From assembly GCA_964368075.1 (NCBI GenBank), contig CAYJAD010000005.1, positions 16,533-80,532 on the forward strand: a DNA stretch of 64,000 nucleotides, written 5' to 3'. Source of the stretch: CAYJAD01 sp964368075. GTDB taxonomy: Bacteria; Desulfobacterota; Desulfovibrionia; Desulfovibrionales; Desulfovibrionaceae. Shown in pieces: positions 25,747 to 34,206 of the stretch. How positions within the stretch are numbered: position 1 is the stretch's first letter; the number at the start of each line of letters is the position of its first letter. Below the pieces are notes generated by a model. It did not search any database. It had not been told where the DNA came from and was given only the letters and a program-made list of their open reading frames with translations. The position numbers were made by a program, and so were the translations under genes.

Positions 25747-27294
25747 ATGCCAAGTAAGGTAATTATCATTGACTATGGTTCCCAAGTCACACAGCTTATT
25801 GCACGTCGTGTACGAGAGGCCGGTGTCTACTCTGAAATACATCCCTGCAATGTAACCGCAGAGGCTGTGGCCGCCATGAAGCCAGACGCCCTTATTTTGT
25901 CGGGCGGACCGGCATCTGTGGGTGAAGCCGATGCCCCCACCTTGGATAAAGGCTTTTTAGATCTTGGTGTTCCGGTGTTGGGTATCTGTTATGGTATGCA
26001 ACTTTTGGCATTGAATTTAGGCGGCGAGTTGGCGCAGTCGGTGACTCGTGAATATGGGCCGGCAGAACTTTCGTTTACTGCGAAAGATTGTGCCCTGTGG
26101 CAAGGGCTTAATGTCGATGCTACTTCCCGTATTTGGATGAGCCATGGGGATAAAGTAAAAAGCGTACCACAAGGTTTTTCCATTGTGGCCAGCACGCCCA
26201 CCCTTGAAGTGGCAGCCATGGCGCATGCCGAGCGCAAAATATATGCAGTGCAGTTTCACCCCGAAGTGCACCATAGTGTTGACGGTGAAAAAATATTACA
26301 TAACTTCCTTTTTGCCATTGCCAAAATTACCCCCGATTGGTCCATGTCTTCTTTTTGCACGCGTTGCGTAGAAGAAATGGCAGCGCAAGTGGGGCCAGAT
26401 AGTCACGTTGTATGTGCTTTATCTGGCGGCATTGACTCCACAGTGGTAGCTGTGCTTTTGCACAAGGCCATTGGGCATCGTTTGCATTGTATTTTTGTAG
26501 ATAATGGTGTGTTGCGCTTGGGTGAAGGCGATGAAGTTGTTTCTTACTTGCGTGAACATTTTGATTTGAACTTAAAGTTTGTTCAAGCACAAGATCGCTT
26601 TTTAGATAAATTAAAAGGCGTGGATGACCCTGAAAAGAAAAGAAAAATTATTGGCCATACCTTTATTGAAGTCTTTGATGAAGAAGCCAAGGCTTTGGGG
26701 CATGTGGATTATTTGGCACAAGGGACTTTATACCCCGATGTTATTGAATCCATATCGCATAAAGGCCCCAGCGCCGTTATTAAAAGCCATCACAATGTGG
26801 GCGGCTTGCCTGATACTATGAAGTTAAAGCTCATTGAACCTTTACGCGAACTTTTTAAAGATGAAGTGCGCAAGGTGGCTGCTGAGTTGGGCATGCCTGA
26901 TTCCATTGTATGGCGTCATCCTTTCCCAGGCCCAGGTCTTGCTATTCGAATTTTGGGCGAAGTGAACGAAGGACGACTGGATATTTTGCGTAAAGCCGAT
27001 AAAATTGTGCAAGAAGAGCTTAAAGAATCCGGTTGGTATCGTAAGGTATGGCAGGGTTTTGCAGTGCTCTTGCCTTTGAAAACAGTGGGCGTTATGGGCG
27101 ATGGACGCACCTATGAAAACGTTATTGCCTTGCGCATTGTTGACAGCGTTGATGCCATGACCGCCGATTGGGCGCGTTTGCCGGCAGAGTTACTTGAGCG
27201 TATGTCTAGCCGCATTATTAACGAAGTAAAAGGCGTAAATAGAGTGGTATACGATATTTCTTCTAAGCCACCTAGTACCATTGAATGGGAATAG
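25747..27294 (+). CDS. guaA: GMP synthase (glutamine-hydrolysing)
   Basis: Aminates XMP to GMP using glutamine and ATP. The class I amidotransferase domain has its nucleophile C81 in LGICYGMQLLALNLGG and the His/Glu pair in QFHPEVHHS near residue 177. The ATP pyrophosphatase domain has the P-loop SGGIDS at residues 226-231, and the C-terminal dimerisation domain ends in the typical KPPSTIEWE. The 515-residue length is standard. It is co-transcribed with guaB. Confidence 0.98.
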   Translation: MPSKVIIIDYGSQVTQLIARRVREAGVYSEIHPCNVTAEAVAAMKPDALILSGGPASVGEADAPTLDKGFLDLGVPVLGICYGMQLLALNLGGELAQSVTREYGPAELSFTAKDCALWQGLNVDATSRIWMSHGDKVKSVPQGFSIVASTPTLEVAAMAHAERKIYAVQFHPEVHHSVDGEKILHNFLFAIAKITPDWSMSSFCTRCVEEMAAQVGPDSHVVCALSGGIDSTVVAVLLHKAIGHRLHCIFVDNGVLRLGEGDEVVSYLREHFDLNLKFVQAQDRFLDKLKGVDDPEKKRKIIGHTFIEVFDEEAKALGHVDYLAQGTLYPDVIESISHKGPSAVIKSHHNVGGLPDTMKLKLIEPLRELFKDEVRKVAAELGMPDSIVWRHPFPGPGLAIRILGEVNEGRLDILRKADKIVQEELKESGWYRKVWQGFAVLLPLKTVGVMGDGRTYENVIALRIVDSVDAMTADWARLPAELLERMSSRIINEVKGVNRVVYDISSKPPSTIEWE

Positions 27295-27348
27295 TGACAT
27301 AAAAAAATCTTAGAAATGGCATACCATAGCCATTCTAAATATTTTGCG

Positions 27349-27380
27349 ACGGACAGGGGTAGACTATCCTTGTCCGTTTA
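27349..27380 (+). terminator. Terminator of guaBA
   Basis: ACGGACAGGGG pairs with TCCTTGTCCGT around a short loop and is followed by TTATTTGATT. A second weaker hairpin (TTAGAAATGGC with GCCATTCTAA) lies just before it at 27310-27339. Confidence 0.65.
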
Positions 27381-27499
27381 TTTGATTCATGATAAAAGGC
27401 TAAAATATTATAAAAGACAACAACACAAGTTATTGTGCTGATGTATCCATGGGAAATGCGTTTTTCAGCATCGACTAAGTAAAGAAATGAGGTTGCTTT

Positions 27500-27997
27500 A
27501 TGTTCGGCATTGGTAGTACGGAACTTTTAGTTATTTTAGTGGTGGCCTTAGTGGTGCTTGGGCCTAAATCATTACCGGGAATTGCAAAAACCGTGGGTAA
27601 AGTCATGGGGGAATTTCGCCGTGTAACCACAGATTTTCAGCGTACCATGAATGCAGAAGTGGCCCAAGAAGAACATGAAAAACGAAAAAAAGAGGCCGAA
27701 AAAGAATTTTTCTCTAAGGACGATGATGACGCAAAAAGCGCATCTAAAACTCCAGATAGCGCTGCAGCCGCGCCTAAAGTAGCCGAAGCTCAAAACACTG
27801 CACAAGACGATATTTCTACGCCTCCTGTGTCTGAGCCATCTGTGCCAGCTGCTGAAGTGGAGGTCACAGTAGATGCCAGTACAGCTAAAACTGTGCAAAG
27901 CCCCATAGAAGAAGCTGTGAGCAAAGCGCAAAAAGAAGCCGCAGAAGATACTCAAAAGGTGGCTAGCGGTACTGCCCCTACTAAGGAGATGGCATGA
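27500..27997 (+). CDS. tatB: Twin-arginine translocase subunit TatB
   Basis: Part of the TatBC receptor that recognises twin-arginine signal peptides and exports folded proteins. The short N-terminal membrane helix ends at GPKSLPGIAKTVGKVMGEF, with the TatB-typical LGPKSLP hinge and amphipathic helix. Residues about 60-80 are Lys/Glu-rich; the remaining 85 residues are an Ala/Glu/Pro/Ser-rich acidic tail. The charged hinge and position next to tatC favour TatB over TatA, although in some relatives one protein does both jobs. GAGG lies upstream of the ATG. The stop overlaps the tatC start (ATGA). Confidence 0.88.
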   Translation: MFGIGSTELLVILVVALVVLGPKSLPGIAKTVGKVMGEFRRVTTDFQRTMNAEVAQEEHEKRKKEAEKEFFSKDDDDAKSASKTPDSAAAAPKVAEAQNTAQDDISTPPVSEPSVPAAEVEVTVDASTAKTVQSPIEEAVSKAQKEAAEDTQKVASGTAPTKEMA

Positions 27998-29295
27998 GTA
28001 GCACCAAAACTTCTCCTCTTCATGAAGTGGTCGCTGTACCTTCAGAGCAAGAGTCTGATAACACACAGGAGTCTGCCGTAGAAAAAAATAGCACTGATTC
28101 TATGACTGACACCGAAAACGCGCCGCAAACAGCAACGGGCACATGTCAGAGTGCGGAATCAGCCGCTGGCGATAGCCCTCTTGCCACTGATAACTTGTAT
28201 CCTACACCGTCAGAATATGCTCATGATGCTGCGCAAGTTGCTTCTTCTGACAATGAAGAAATCTCTTTTGCAAAAGATAAGGAAGCAGAAGAAATTATAG
28301 AGGGCATTCAAGAAGAGTTGCCAGCACCTGCAAAAGAAGAAAAGCCAGAAGATGTCAGTAATTCTGAAGTCGCGTCTTTGGCAGATGCTCGCCCTTTAAA
28401 TCAGCCTAAAGGCAAGCGCCCTCCCACCAAAACTCGCGAAGAGCGCGGCTTACCCCCTCTAGACGAAGAGGGCAATGAGCCCCCCACAGAGCCTGAAGAA
28501 AAGGGCATGACACTGATGGAACATTTGGCAGAATTGCGCACACGCTTGGTGCGCGCTTTTATTGTTGTGGGCATGGCTTTTATTGTGAGCTATACCTTTG
28601 CAGAACAGCTTTTTGCCGCATTATGTCAACCGCTTATTGACGCCTTGCCCGAAGGGTCAAAACTTATTTTTACAGCCTTACCCGAAGCTTTTTTTGTCTA
28701 TTTGCAGGTGGGGCTTGTGGCGGCTGTATTTGTGGCAAGCCCATATTTGTTTTACCAAATATGGGGTTTTGTCTCTCCTGGTTTATATGAGGAAGAAAAG
28801 AAATATATGGTGCCTATGGCCTTAATTTCGGCCATCTTTTTCATAGGCGGTGCTTCCTTTTGTTTCTTTGTGGTTTTTCCCTATGCTTTTACTTTCTTTG
28901 TAGGTTTTGCCAGCGAAGATATTGCCGCCATGCCTTCCCTGTCGGAGTATTTGGGTTTTGCTCTTAAACTGCTCATTGCCTTTGGTCTTATTTTTGAAAT
29001 GCCGCTTTTTACCTTCTTTTTAGCTCGCATGGGTGTGGTAACGGCACAAATTATGCGAAATGGACGCAAATATGCAGTCTTATGTATTTTTATTGTAGCA
29101 GCTATTTTGACGCCTCCAGATGTTATTTCACAACTGCTCATGGCCTTTCCTATGATGCTTCTGTACGAAATGAGCATTGGAGTTGCTGCCATATTTGGAC
29201 GCAAGAAAAAATCAGATGAAGCGGAAAAAAATGATGCCGAAGCATCAGATGAATCAGAAAAAAATACCCTTGATGGGGAGGAAAGCAAAGCATGA
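27994..29295 (+). CDS. tatC: TatC with long acidic N-terminal extension
   Basis: The multi-spanning core receptor of the twin-arginine export system. The TatC homology begins only at about residue 170 (MTLMEHLAELRTRLVRAF) and includes six hydrophobic segments and the signal-peptide site stretch SPGLYEEEKKYM near residue 262. Before it lie about 165 residues rich in Glu, Ala, Ser and Pro, without hydrophobic segments, and after it a charged 35-residue tail. The family is normally about 250 residues. The extension is in frame from an ATG overlapping tatB, and its composition resembles the TatB tail, so it is likely translated; an internal start near residue 170 is an alternative. Confidence 0.9.
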   Translation: MSSTKTSPLHEVVAVPSEQESDNTQESAVEKNSTDSMTDTENAPQTATGTCQSAESAAGDSPLATDNLYPTPSEYAHDAAQVASSDNEEISFAKDKEAEEIIEGIQEELPAPAKEEKPEDVSNSEVASLADARPLNQPKGKRPPTKTREERGLPPLDEEGNEPPTEPEEKGMTLMEHLAELRTRLVRAFIVVGMAFIVSYTFAEQLFAALCQPLIDALPEGSKLIFTALPEAFFVYLQVGLVAAVFVASPYLFYQIWGFVSPGLYEEEKKYMVPMALISAIFFIGGASFCFFVVFPYAFTFFVGFASEDIAAMPSLSEYLGFALKLLIAFGLIFEMPLFTFFLARMGVVTAQIMRNGRKYAVLCIFIVAAILTPPDVISQLLMAFPMMLLYEMSIGVAAIFGRKKKSDEAEKNDAEASDESEKNTLDGEESKA

Positions 29296-29891
29296 GTCAC
29301 AATGCAGACCGTGTCGCCAGCATAGCGCGTAGCACTAAGGAAACTGAGATTAGCGTGCAATTAAATCTGGATGGACAAGGAAAAGTACATGTAGAAACGG
29401 GCCTTGGTATGTTAGACCATCTTTTGACGCTCATGGCATTTTGGGCAAATTTTGATGTGGATATACGCTGTAAAGGCGATTTACATATTGATGGGCACCA
29501 CACAGCAGAAGATGTAGCCTTGTGTCTTGGGCAAGCTATCTTAGATGCTTTGGGAGATCGCAAGGGTATTGCCCGAGTGGGCTATGGTCGCGTGCCTATG
29601 GACGAAGCCCTGGCCGATGTGACATTAGATATTTCTGGCAGACCGTGGCTAGAATGGCGTGGTGACAGCTTGTTGCCACCTATGATTGGGGGAGAAGAGG
29701 CTGATCTTTGGCGTGAACATTATAAAGCTTTGGCTACTGCCTTGCGTTGTAATTTACACGTAAATTTTCATTATGGAAAAAATGGCCACCACCTTTTGGA
29801 ATCTGTGGCTAAAGGCCTTGGGTTGGCATTGGCAGATGCTGTGCGCATTCAAGGGCAAATGGTGCGAAGCACCAAAGGAGGCTTAGATTAA
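29292..29891 (+). CDS. hisB: Imidazoleglycerol-phosphate dehydratase
   Basis: Dehydrates imidazoleglycerol phosphate in histidine synthesis. The 199-residue monofunctional form lacks the phosphatase domain of the enterobacterial HisB. Metal-binding motifs are visible: GLGMLDHLL near residue 40, DGHHTAEDVALCLGQA near 70, and the pseudo-repeat HHLLESVAKGLGLAL near 172. The ATG overlaps the tatC stop (ATGA), and its own stop overlaps the next ATG (TAATG), so tatB-tatC-hisB-lipoprotein-hisA form one tightly coupled operon. Confidence 0.96.
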   Translation: MSHNADRVASIARSTKETEISVQLNLDGQGKVHVETGLGMLDHLLTLMAFWANFDVDIRCKGDLHIDGHHTAEDVALCLGQAILDALGDRKGIARVGYGRVPMDEALADVTLDISGRPWLEWRGDSLLPPMIGGEEADLWREHYKALATALRCNLHVNFHYGKNGHHLLESVAKGLGLALADAVRIQGQMVRSTKGGLD

Positions 29892-30571
29892 TGCGTAAGA
29901 ATATTGCAATGGTGTTTACCTTAGTGGCCATGACCATGGTGTTGTGTGCGTGCCAAAGTAAAACGCCTGCATCGTCTTCTAAAACTACGGGGCTTAAAAG
30001 TCCTAGTGTCAATACAACGCTTATTCCCCCTGCAACAAATGTAGGTATTGTGCCCTTTAGCCAGCCCACCAGTATGGGGCAACTTATAGCCGGTAATTTA
30101 CCCCGTGATCAAGGCAGAGTGGCTGAAGATCAATTGCGTACAGCCAGCAAAGTATTACGTGCTCAGCTTAGGGCATCACGTCGCAATTATACCGATCTGC
30201 CTTTACCCCTGGGTATAAAAAGCAATGCCTTGCTTAATGCACCAAGTCCATCGGCTTTATCCATGTGGCTTGCCTATGGACAAAGTCATAATATAGATTT
30301 TTTGTTGGTGCCACAAATAATTCATTGGCATCAACGTGAAGGCGGTCGTGTGGGGGTTAAATCCTCTGCGCATGTGAGGGCAGAATTCTTTTTGCTAGAT
30401 ATTAAAAATCAGCGTGTTTTTCGCCGCAGTATCTACGATGAAAAACAAGTGGGTCTAGCGGAAGATTTAACAAAACTTGGCACATTCTTCCAACGCGGTG
30501 GCAGTTGGATTACCGCAGAAGAAATGACCCAAGAAGCTATTACTCAAGCTATAAAAGAAATGAGGCTGTAA
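29891..30571 (+). CDS. Lipoprotein of unknown function within the his genes
   Basis: A 226-residue exported lipoprotein. The signal peptide ends in a lipobox VLCAC with the lipidated cysteine at 21. A Ser/Thr/Pro linker follows to about residue 45, then a compact domain with NVGIVPF near 52, SMWLAYGQSHNIDFLLVPQI near 130, and VFRRSIYDEKQVGL near 180. The alternating strand pattern and the 'find the value, then resist' layout resemble periplasmic CsgG/LpoB-type proteins, but I do not assign it. It overlaps hisB and directly abuts hisA, an unusual place for an envelope protein; expression is probably coupled to histidine synthesis. Confidence 0.75.
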   Translation: MRKNIAMVFTLVAMTMVLCACQSKTPASSSKTTGLKSPSVNTTLIPPATNVGIVPFSQPTSMGQLIAGNLPRDQGRVAEDQLRTASKVLRAQLRASRRNYTDLPLPLGIKSNALLNAPSPSALSMWLAYGQSHNIDFLLVPQIIHWHQREGGRVGVKSSAHVRAEFFLLDIKNQRVFRRSIYDEKQVGLAEDLTKLGTFFQRGGSWITAEEMTQEAITQAIKEMRL

Positions 30572-31306
30572 ATGATTATTTTTCCCGCAGTTGATATTCA
30601 AAATGGCAAAGCCGTACGCTTAAGGCAAGGCCGCGCCGACGACAGTACAGTTTTTGAAGATGATGCGCTAAAAGCTGCCATGGACTGGCAAGAGGCAGGT
30701 GCTCAATGGTTGCACGTGGTAGACCTAGACGGAGCCTTTGACGGCAGAGCCGCCAGCTATAAAATTGTGGCAGATATTTGCCATAATTTACGCATTCCTG
30801 TGCAAATTGGCGGTGGTATCCGTGATATTAATACAGCTCAAATTTATTTTGATGCTGGTGTGGAAAGGTTGATTATTGGTACGGTAGCATTAGAAGAGCC
30901 TAAAATTTTTGCCGATCTTTGCCAAAAATACCCCGATAAGGTGGGTGTTTCTTTAGATGCCGATAATGGACGCCTTAAAACCAAGGGCTGGGTAGAAGAT
31001 GTGCAAAAAACCGTGGATGAAGTACTTCCTCGATTGCAAGACATGGGCGCAGCTTTTGTTATTTATACAGACATTGCCCGCGATGGAATGCAAAGCGGTG
31101 TGAATGTACAAGCTTTAGAGCATATTTGTAAGATTGCTTCTGTGCCTGTTATTGCAGCCGGTGGTGTGGCCACCCTTGATGATATTAAGGCTCTGTATCC
31201 TTTATTTAGCCATAGTCATTTGCAAGGTGCCATTAGTGGGCGGGCTCTTTATGAGGGAACGCTGAATCTTGATGAAGCGCATGCATGGATTAACGCGCAA
31301 AAATAG
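30572..31306 (+). CDS. hisA: ProFAR isomerase
   Basis: Isomerises ProFAR to PRFAR, the fourth step of histidine synthesis. The 244-residue (beta/alpha)8 barrel starts MIIFPAVDIQNGKAVRL with the catalytic D8 and has VDLDGAF, the phosphate loop QIGGGIRD, the second catalytic aspartate in YTDIARDGM and the second phosphate loop AAGGVAT. The ATG follows the stop of the lipoprotein gene with no gap. It is the last gene of the operon. Confidence 0.96.
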   Translation: MIIFPAVDIQNGKAVRLRQGRADDSTVFEDDALKAAMDWQEAGAQWLHVVDLDGAFDGRAASYKIVADICHNLRIPVQIGGGIRDINTAQIYFDAGVERLIIGTVALEEPKIFADLCQKYPDKVGVSLDADNGRLKTKGWVEDVQKTVDEVLPRLQDMGAAFVIYTDIARDGMQSGVNVQALEHICKIASVPVIAAGGVATLDDIKALYPLFSHSHLQGAISGRALYEGTLNLDEAHAWINAQK

Positions 31307-31331
31307 TATATAGAAGAATCTTTTTTGTTTT

Positions 31332-31372
31332 TGGGGGAGCTTTTCGTAAGAAAAAAGTTCCCTCATTTTTTT
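31332..31372 (+). terminator. Terminator after hisA
   Basis: TGGGGGAGCTTTT pairs (with G-T pairs) with AAAAAAGTTCCCTCA and is followed by a run of seven T. Confidence 0.75.
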
Positions 31373-31488
31373 AAGTTTTAAAGGGGAAAAATGAATTTTT
31401 AATAAAAATAAAATTGTGCAAAGAAAGTTTAAACACAATAGCATGAATTTACACAAAGAAAGGAAGAAAGAAAAATTGATTAAAAAAA

Positions 31489-31962
31489 CTATTCGATAAC
31501 GTCAAGGCCAAACTCAACCACGCACGTTCCTTCTGGCAAGGCAAAAGGTATGGCAACAATGGGAGCAGTACTGGTGTGTTCTATGCAATGCCCTTCGCCT
31601 GCAAATAAATAGGGCGTTCCACCACTATATACAAGGCCTTTTTCTGAAAAACGACGACGTACATCACCGGATAGAATGTTTACAAGCTCACCAACCATTT
31701 CTTTGGCGTCTTCTTCTTCGTCAATAATATCATCTCCAAACATGGCCTGTAGTGCGCACATGGCGCCTTCTTTGCTCATGCTTAAGGCAATACTTCCATG
31801 ATGCGTATCTTTTTGCAAAGGCACAAGCCCAGAGATAACGCCAGTGGCGGTAGGCTCCTTCTTAAGATATGGGCGGCCTGCCACAAGTGTTAATTGTGTC
31901 ATAGATAGAAACACAAATTCTGTTGCAGCTATAAAATCATGAATAACTTCTGTGGTTTTCAT
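31489..31962 (-). CDS. CheX-like chemotaxis phosphatase
   Basis: A 157-residue protein resembling the CheC/CheX/FliY phosphatase family that dephosphorylates CheY-P. The active-site helix pattern E-x-x-N is present in DAKEMVGELVNILSGDVRRR near residue 88-104, as in CheX. The start is supported by GGAG 12 bases before the ATG. No che, fli or response-regulator gene is adjacent, so it acts in trans, or on another receiver-domain protein. It is transcribed in the same direction as the glycosyltransferase upstream, 26 bases away. Confidence 0.8.
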   Translation of the reverse strand: MKTTEVIHDFIAATEFVFLSMTQLTLVAGRPYLKKEPTATGVISGLVPLQKDTHHGSIALSMSKEGAMCALQAMFGDDIIDEEEDAKEMVGELVNILSGDVRRRFSEKGLVYSGGTPYLFAGEGHCIEHTSTAPIVAIPFALPEGTCVVEFGLDVIE

Positions 31963-31988
31963 GCACTATACTCCAATATACCAAAATG

Positions 31989-33065
31989 TTAGCTAATGCT
32001 ATCAGAAAATAAGTCAAGTTTTTTGGTACGGATAAATTTATCGACAAGGCCAAAAACAAGGTCATTTCCGCAAAAGTTTTGCTGCGAAATATTTTCCTTG
32101 TACAAAGGTAAATTGTTTTCAAACGTTTGTAAAAGGTCTTTTTGCAGGTGTAACATGTTTGCCTGCATACCATAGCCAAGTTTTTCAATGTACAGGGCAT
32201 TGAATCTTTGTTCTACCATAGCCATAATGGGCAAAGTAAAAATAGGTTTGCCAAGATACAAAGATTCTGTCATCAGCGTATGCCCGCCGCCTTGTATAAC
32301 ATAAGAACAGCTTTCAAGTAATGCCAAAAAATCTTGTTCAGATTTTTTCATAAAAATTACATTACCTTCTTGTCTTTCTTGTTTTTGATAACCAAAAACA
32401 TAACAGGTTTTTTTTGTGGTAGAAAGCAAAAAATCTATAAGTGCTCTATGGGTAGAATTGCTTTGATATACAACCACATGGCCATCATCTCTGGGGTTCG
32501 CATTAAGGATGGCATCACGTAAAATTGGCGGAACCACCCTTGCTGTGTATTGCTCTTTTACCGGTGGAGCATAAAAAGATACAATAAGGTTCTGTGCCGT
32601 AGGTTTAAATAAATACTTTGGTGTAAGGTTCTGAACATAATAATCCCAAAGCATATCTTTAGGCAATTGATGCTGACAACAAGTAATAACATGCTGATGG
32701 TCAAGAGTAAGACAGGGAATACCCATACGCTCTGCCGCTCTAGGTACAAAATATTCTAAATCGGTCATGCATACATCGGGTTTAAAGTCTTTAATAATTT
32801 CTATAGTTTGATGTATGTATTTTTCTCTCTGCCGCAAAGTTGACAAAGCCCTTGTCACAGTAGAAAAAATATCAACCTTGTAATTTTTAAAAACCGTCCC
32901 TAAATTGGGCAGAGGATACACCGTAAATTCTTTTTCTAAAATGCTACGTGCATCGTCATTGGCAACAAAATGGAATTCATGCTCTTGCAATTGTCTTGCT
33001 ATGGTCAAGCCGCGCATGGCATGCCCATGCCCAGTCCCATGAATGCCATAAAGAATACGAGCCAT
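31989..33065 (-). CDS. Glycosyltransferase, MurG/UGT-like (GT-B fold)
   Basis: A 358-residue GT-B enzyme. The N-terminus MARILYGIHGTGHGHAMRGL is the glycine-rich GxGxGH acceptor-side motif, and YVIQGGGHTLMTESLYLGKP near residue 265 is the donor-binding motif of MurG/UGT-type transferases. Donor and acceptor are unknown; relatives glycosylate lipids or polymers. Base composition is lower in GC than the flanking genes (many AAA, TTT codons), which hints at acquisition. AGGACAGG precedes the ATG. A gap of 190 bases separates it from lysO. Confidence 0.75.
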   Translation of the reverse strand: MARILYGIHGTGHGHAMRGLTIARQLQEHEFHFVANDDARSILEKEFTVYPLPNLGTVFKNYKVDIFSTVTRALSTLRQREKYIHQTIEIIKDFKPDVCMTDLEYFVPRAAERMGIPCLTLDHQHVITCCQHQLPKDMLWDYYVQNLTPKYLFKPTAQNLIVSFYAPPVKEQYTARVVPPILRDAILNANPRDDGHVVVYQSNSTHRALIDFLLSTTKKTCYVFGYQKQERQEGNVIFMKKSEQDFLALLESCSYVIQGGGHTLMTESLYLGKPIFTLPIMAMVEQRFNALYIEKLGYGMQANMLHLQKDLLQTFENNLPLYKENISQQNFCGNDLVFGLVDKFIRTKKLDLFSDSIS

Positions 33066-33256
33066 AACCTGTCCTATGTTAAAGGTATTTTATCTTTTAC
33101 CATAGCGCTATTACAAGGTCAACAGTCCTTCTTCATAGAATTTATTATGGTACAGCTCATTTTCCTTGTTTGGCTTGCATATATTGTTCTGATGCGTGTA
33201 CTTACTATAGGTTATGCAGCTTTTTTCAGGATATTCAAAAAAATAGCTCTCAGCAA

Positions 33257-33868
33257 TTAAAATGTAAAAATGGCTGTAACAAAAAAGGGTACTGCGATGG
33301 TCAAAGTCATGCCGCAAAAAATACCCATAATGGCGTATTGCTCCCCTGCATAGCGTGCGATAACAGGCATGCAGGTATCCATAGTGGTGGCACCACCGGC
33401 AGCTACGGGGGCCAAACCTCCGGCATAGCGCACCAATAGGGGGGCAAAAAGCAAGGTGAGTAATTCTCGGCTAATGTTGGCAATAAGAGCTACAGAGCCA
33501 AGCTCCGCGTCGCCAAAGCGGGTAATCATGACACTGGAAAGGCTGTAATAGCCAAAACCTGCCCCAACACCCAAGACATCGCGCAAAGAAATATGGTATT
33601 GCAAAGCCAGTAAAAGTCCCCAAGCTATAACGACGCCTAAGCACGTTCCTAAAACACTGCCTACGGGTAATAGCAAGATACGTAAACCAAAGTTTCGAAT
33701 AATAAGGAAGTTTCTGGTGTCAAAGCCCATGCACATGCCTGCTAAAATAAGCATAAGGTACAAAGCGTAGCTTAATAAAGTGTCCCCCATTTCATTGGAG
33801 ATAAGGTCTTGTGTCCCCACAATAATACCAGCTACAAAAAAGAAAAGTATGAAGAGGGCGCCTTTCAT
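33257..33868 (-). CDS. lysO: LysO-family lysine exporter, C-terminal half as separate protein
   Basis: Matches the second half of LysO (YbjE, DUF340), a lysine efflux protein of the inner membrane. The 203 residues hold about five membrane segments with the conserved stretches GMCMGFD, GAGFGYYSLSSVMITR and GGATTMDTCMPVIARYAG. In Escherichia coli these are fused to the first half; here the first half is the upstream gene, and the two overlap by four bases (ATGA), so they are translated together and must assemble. Split LysO pairs occur in other bacteria. Lysine specificity is inferred from the family. Confidence 0.88.
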   Translation of the reverse strand: MKGALFILFFFVAGIIVGTQDLISNEMGDTLLSYALYLMLILAGMCMGFDTRNFLIIRNFGLRILLLPVGSVLGTCLGVVIAWGLLLALQYHISLRDVLGVGAGFGYYSLSSVMITRFGDAELGSVALIANISRELLTLLFAPLLVRYAGGLAPVAAGGATTMDTCMPVIARYAGEQYAIMGIFCGMTLTIAVPFFVTAIFTF

Positions 33869-34206
33869 GAGTTGTATTCCTTACTTGTGACTGTAGTAGA
33901 GCACTGGGCTTTAGCATTTTCTACATTGGTGGTGGGCAGGGCTGGAAAAAAGGAACGAAAAGCAAAGCAGATAACAAAAACACTGCCCAATCCACTTAGC
34001 ACCCCTATAATAATTCCTTGTATGCCAAGGTCAGCGATGCGCAATAATAAATCTTCATCATTGCCAAGGTTGAGCCCGATAAGAAAAAGTAGGGCATAAA
34101 TAACTATTGAGAGGGCGTGGCCTGTAAAACCCACCGCTGCAGTGCTTTTACGCAGTGCATAACCTACAGGAATACTGCCTACTATGAGGCCCATTTCTAA
34201 AAGCAT
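33865..34206 (-). CDS. LysO-family lysine exporter, N-terminal half as separate protein
   Basis: A 113-residue membrane protein matching the first half of LysO: three hydrophobic segments with the family stretch LLFLIGLNLGNDEDLL near residue 40 and GIIIGVLSGLGSV. The polar C-terminus (about 88-113) would end where the fused protein continues. It is translationally coupled to the C-terminal half, and its ATG directly follows the stop codon of the NYN-domain gene. Confidence 0.85.
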   Translation of the reverse strand: MLLEMGLIVGSIPVGYALRKSTAAVGFTGHALSIVIYALLFLIGLNLGNDEDLLLRIADLGIQGIIIGVLSGLGSVFVICFAFRSFFPALPTTNVENAKAQCSTTVTSKEYNS

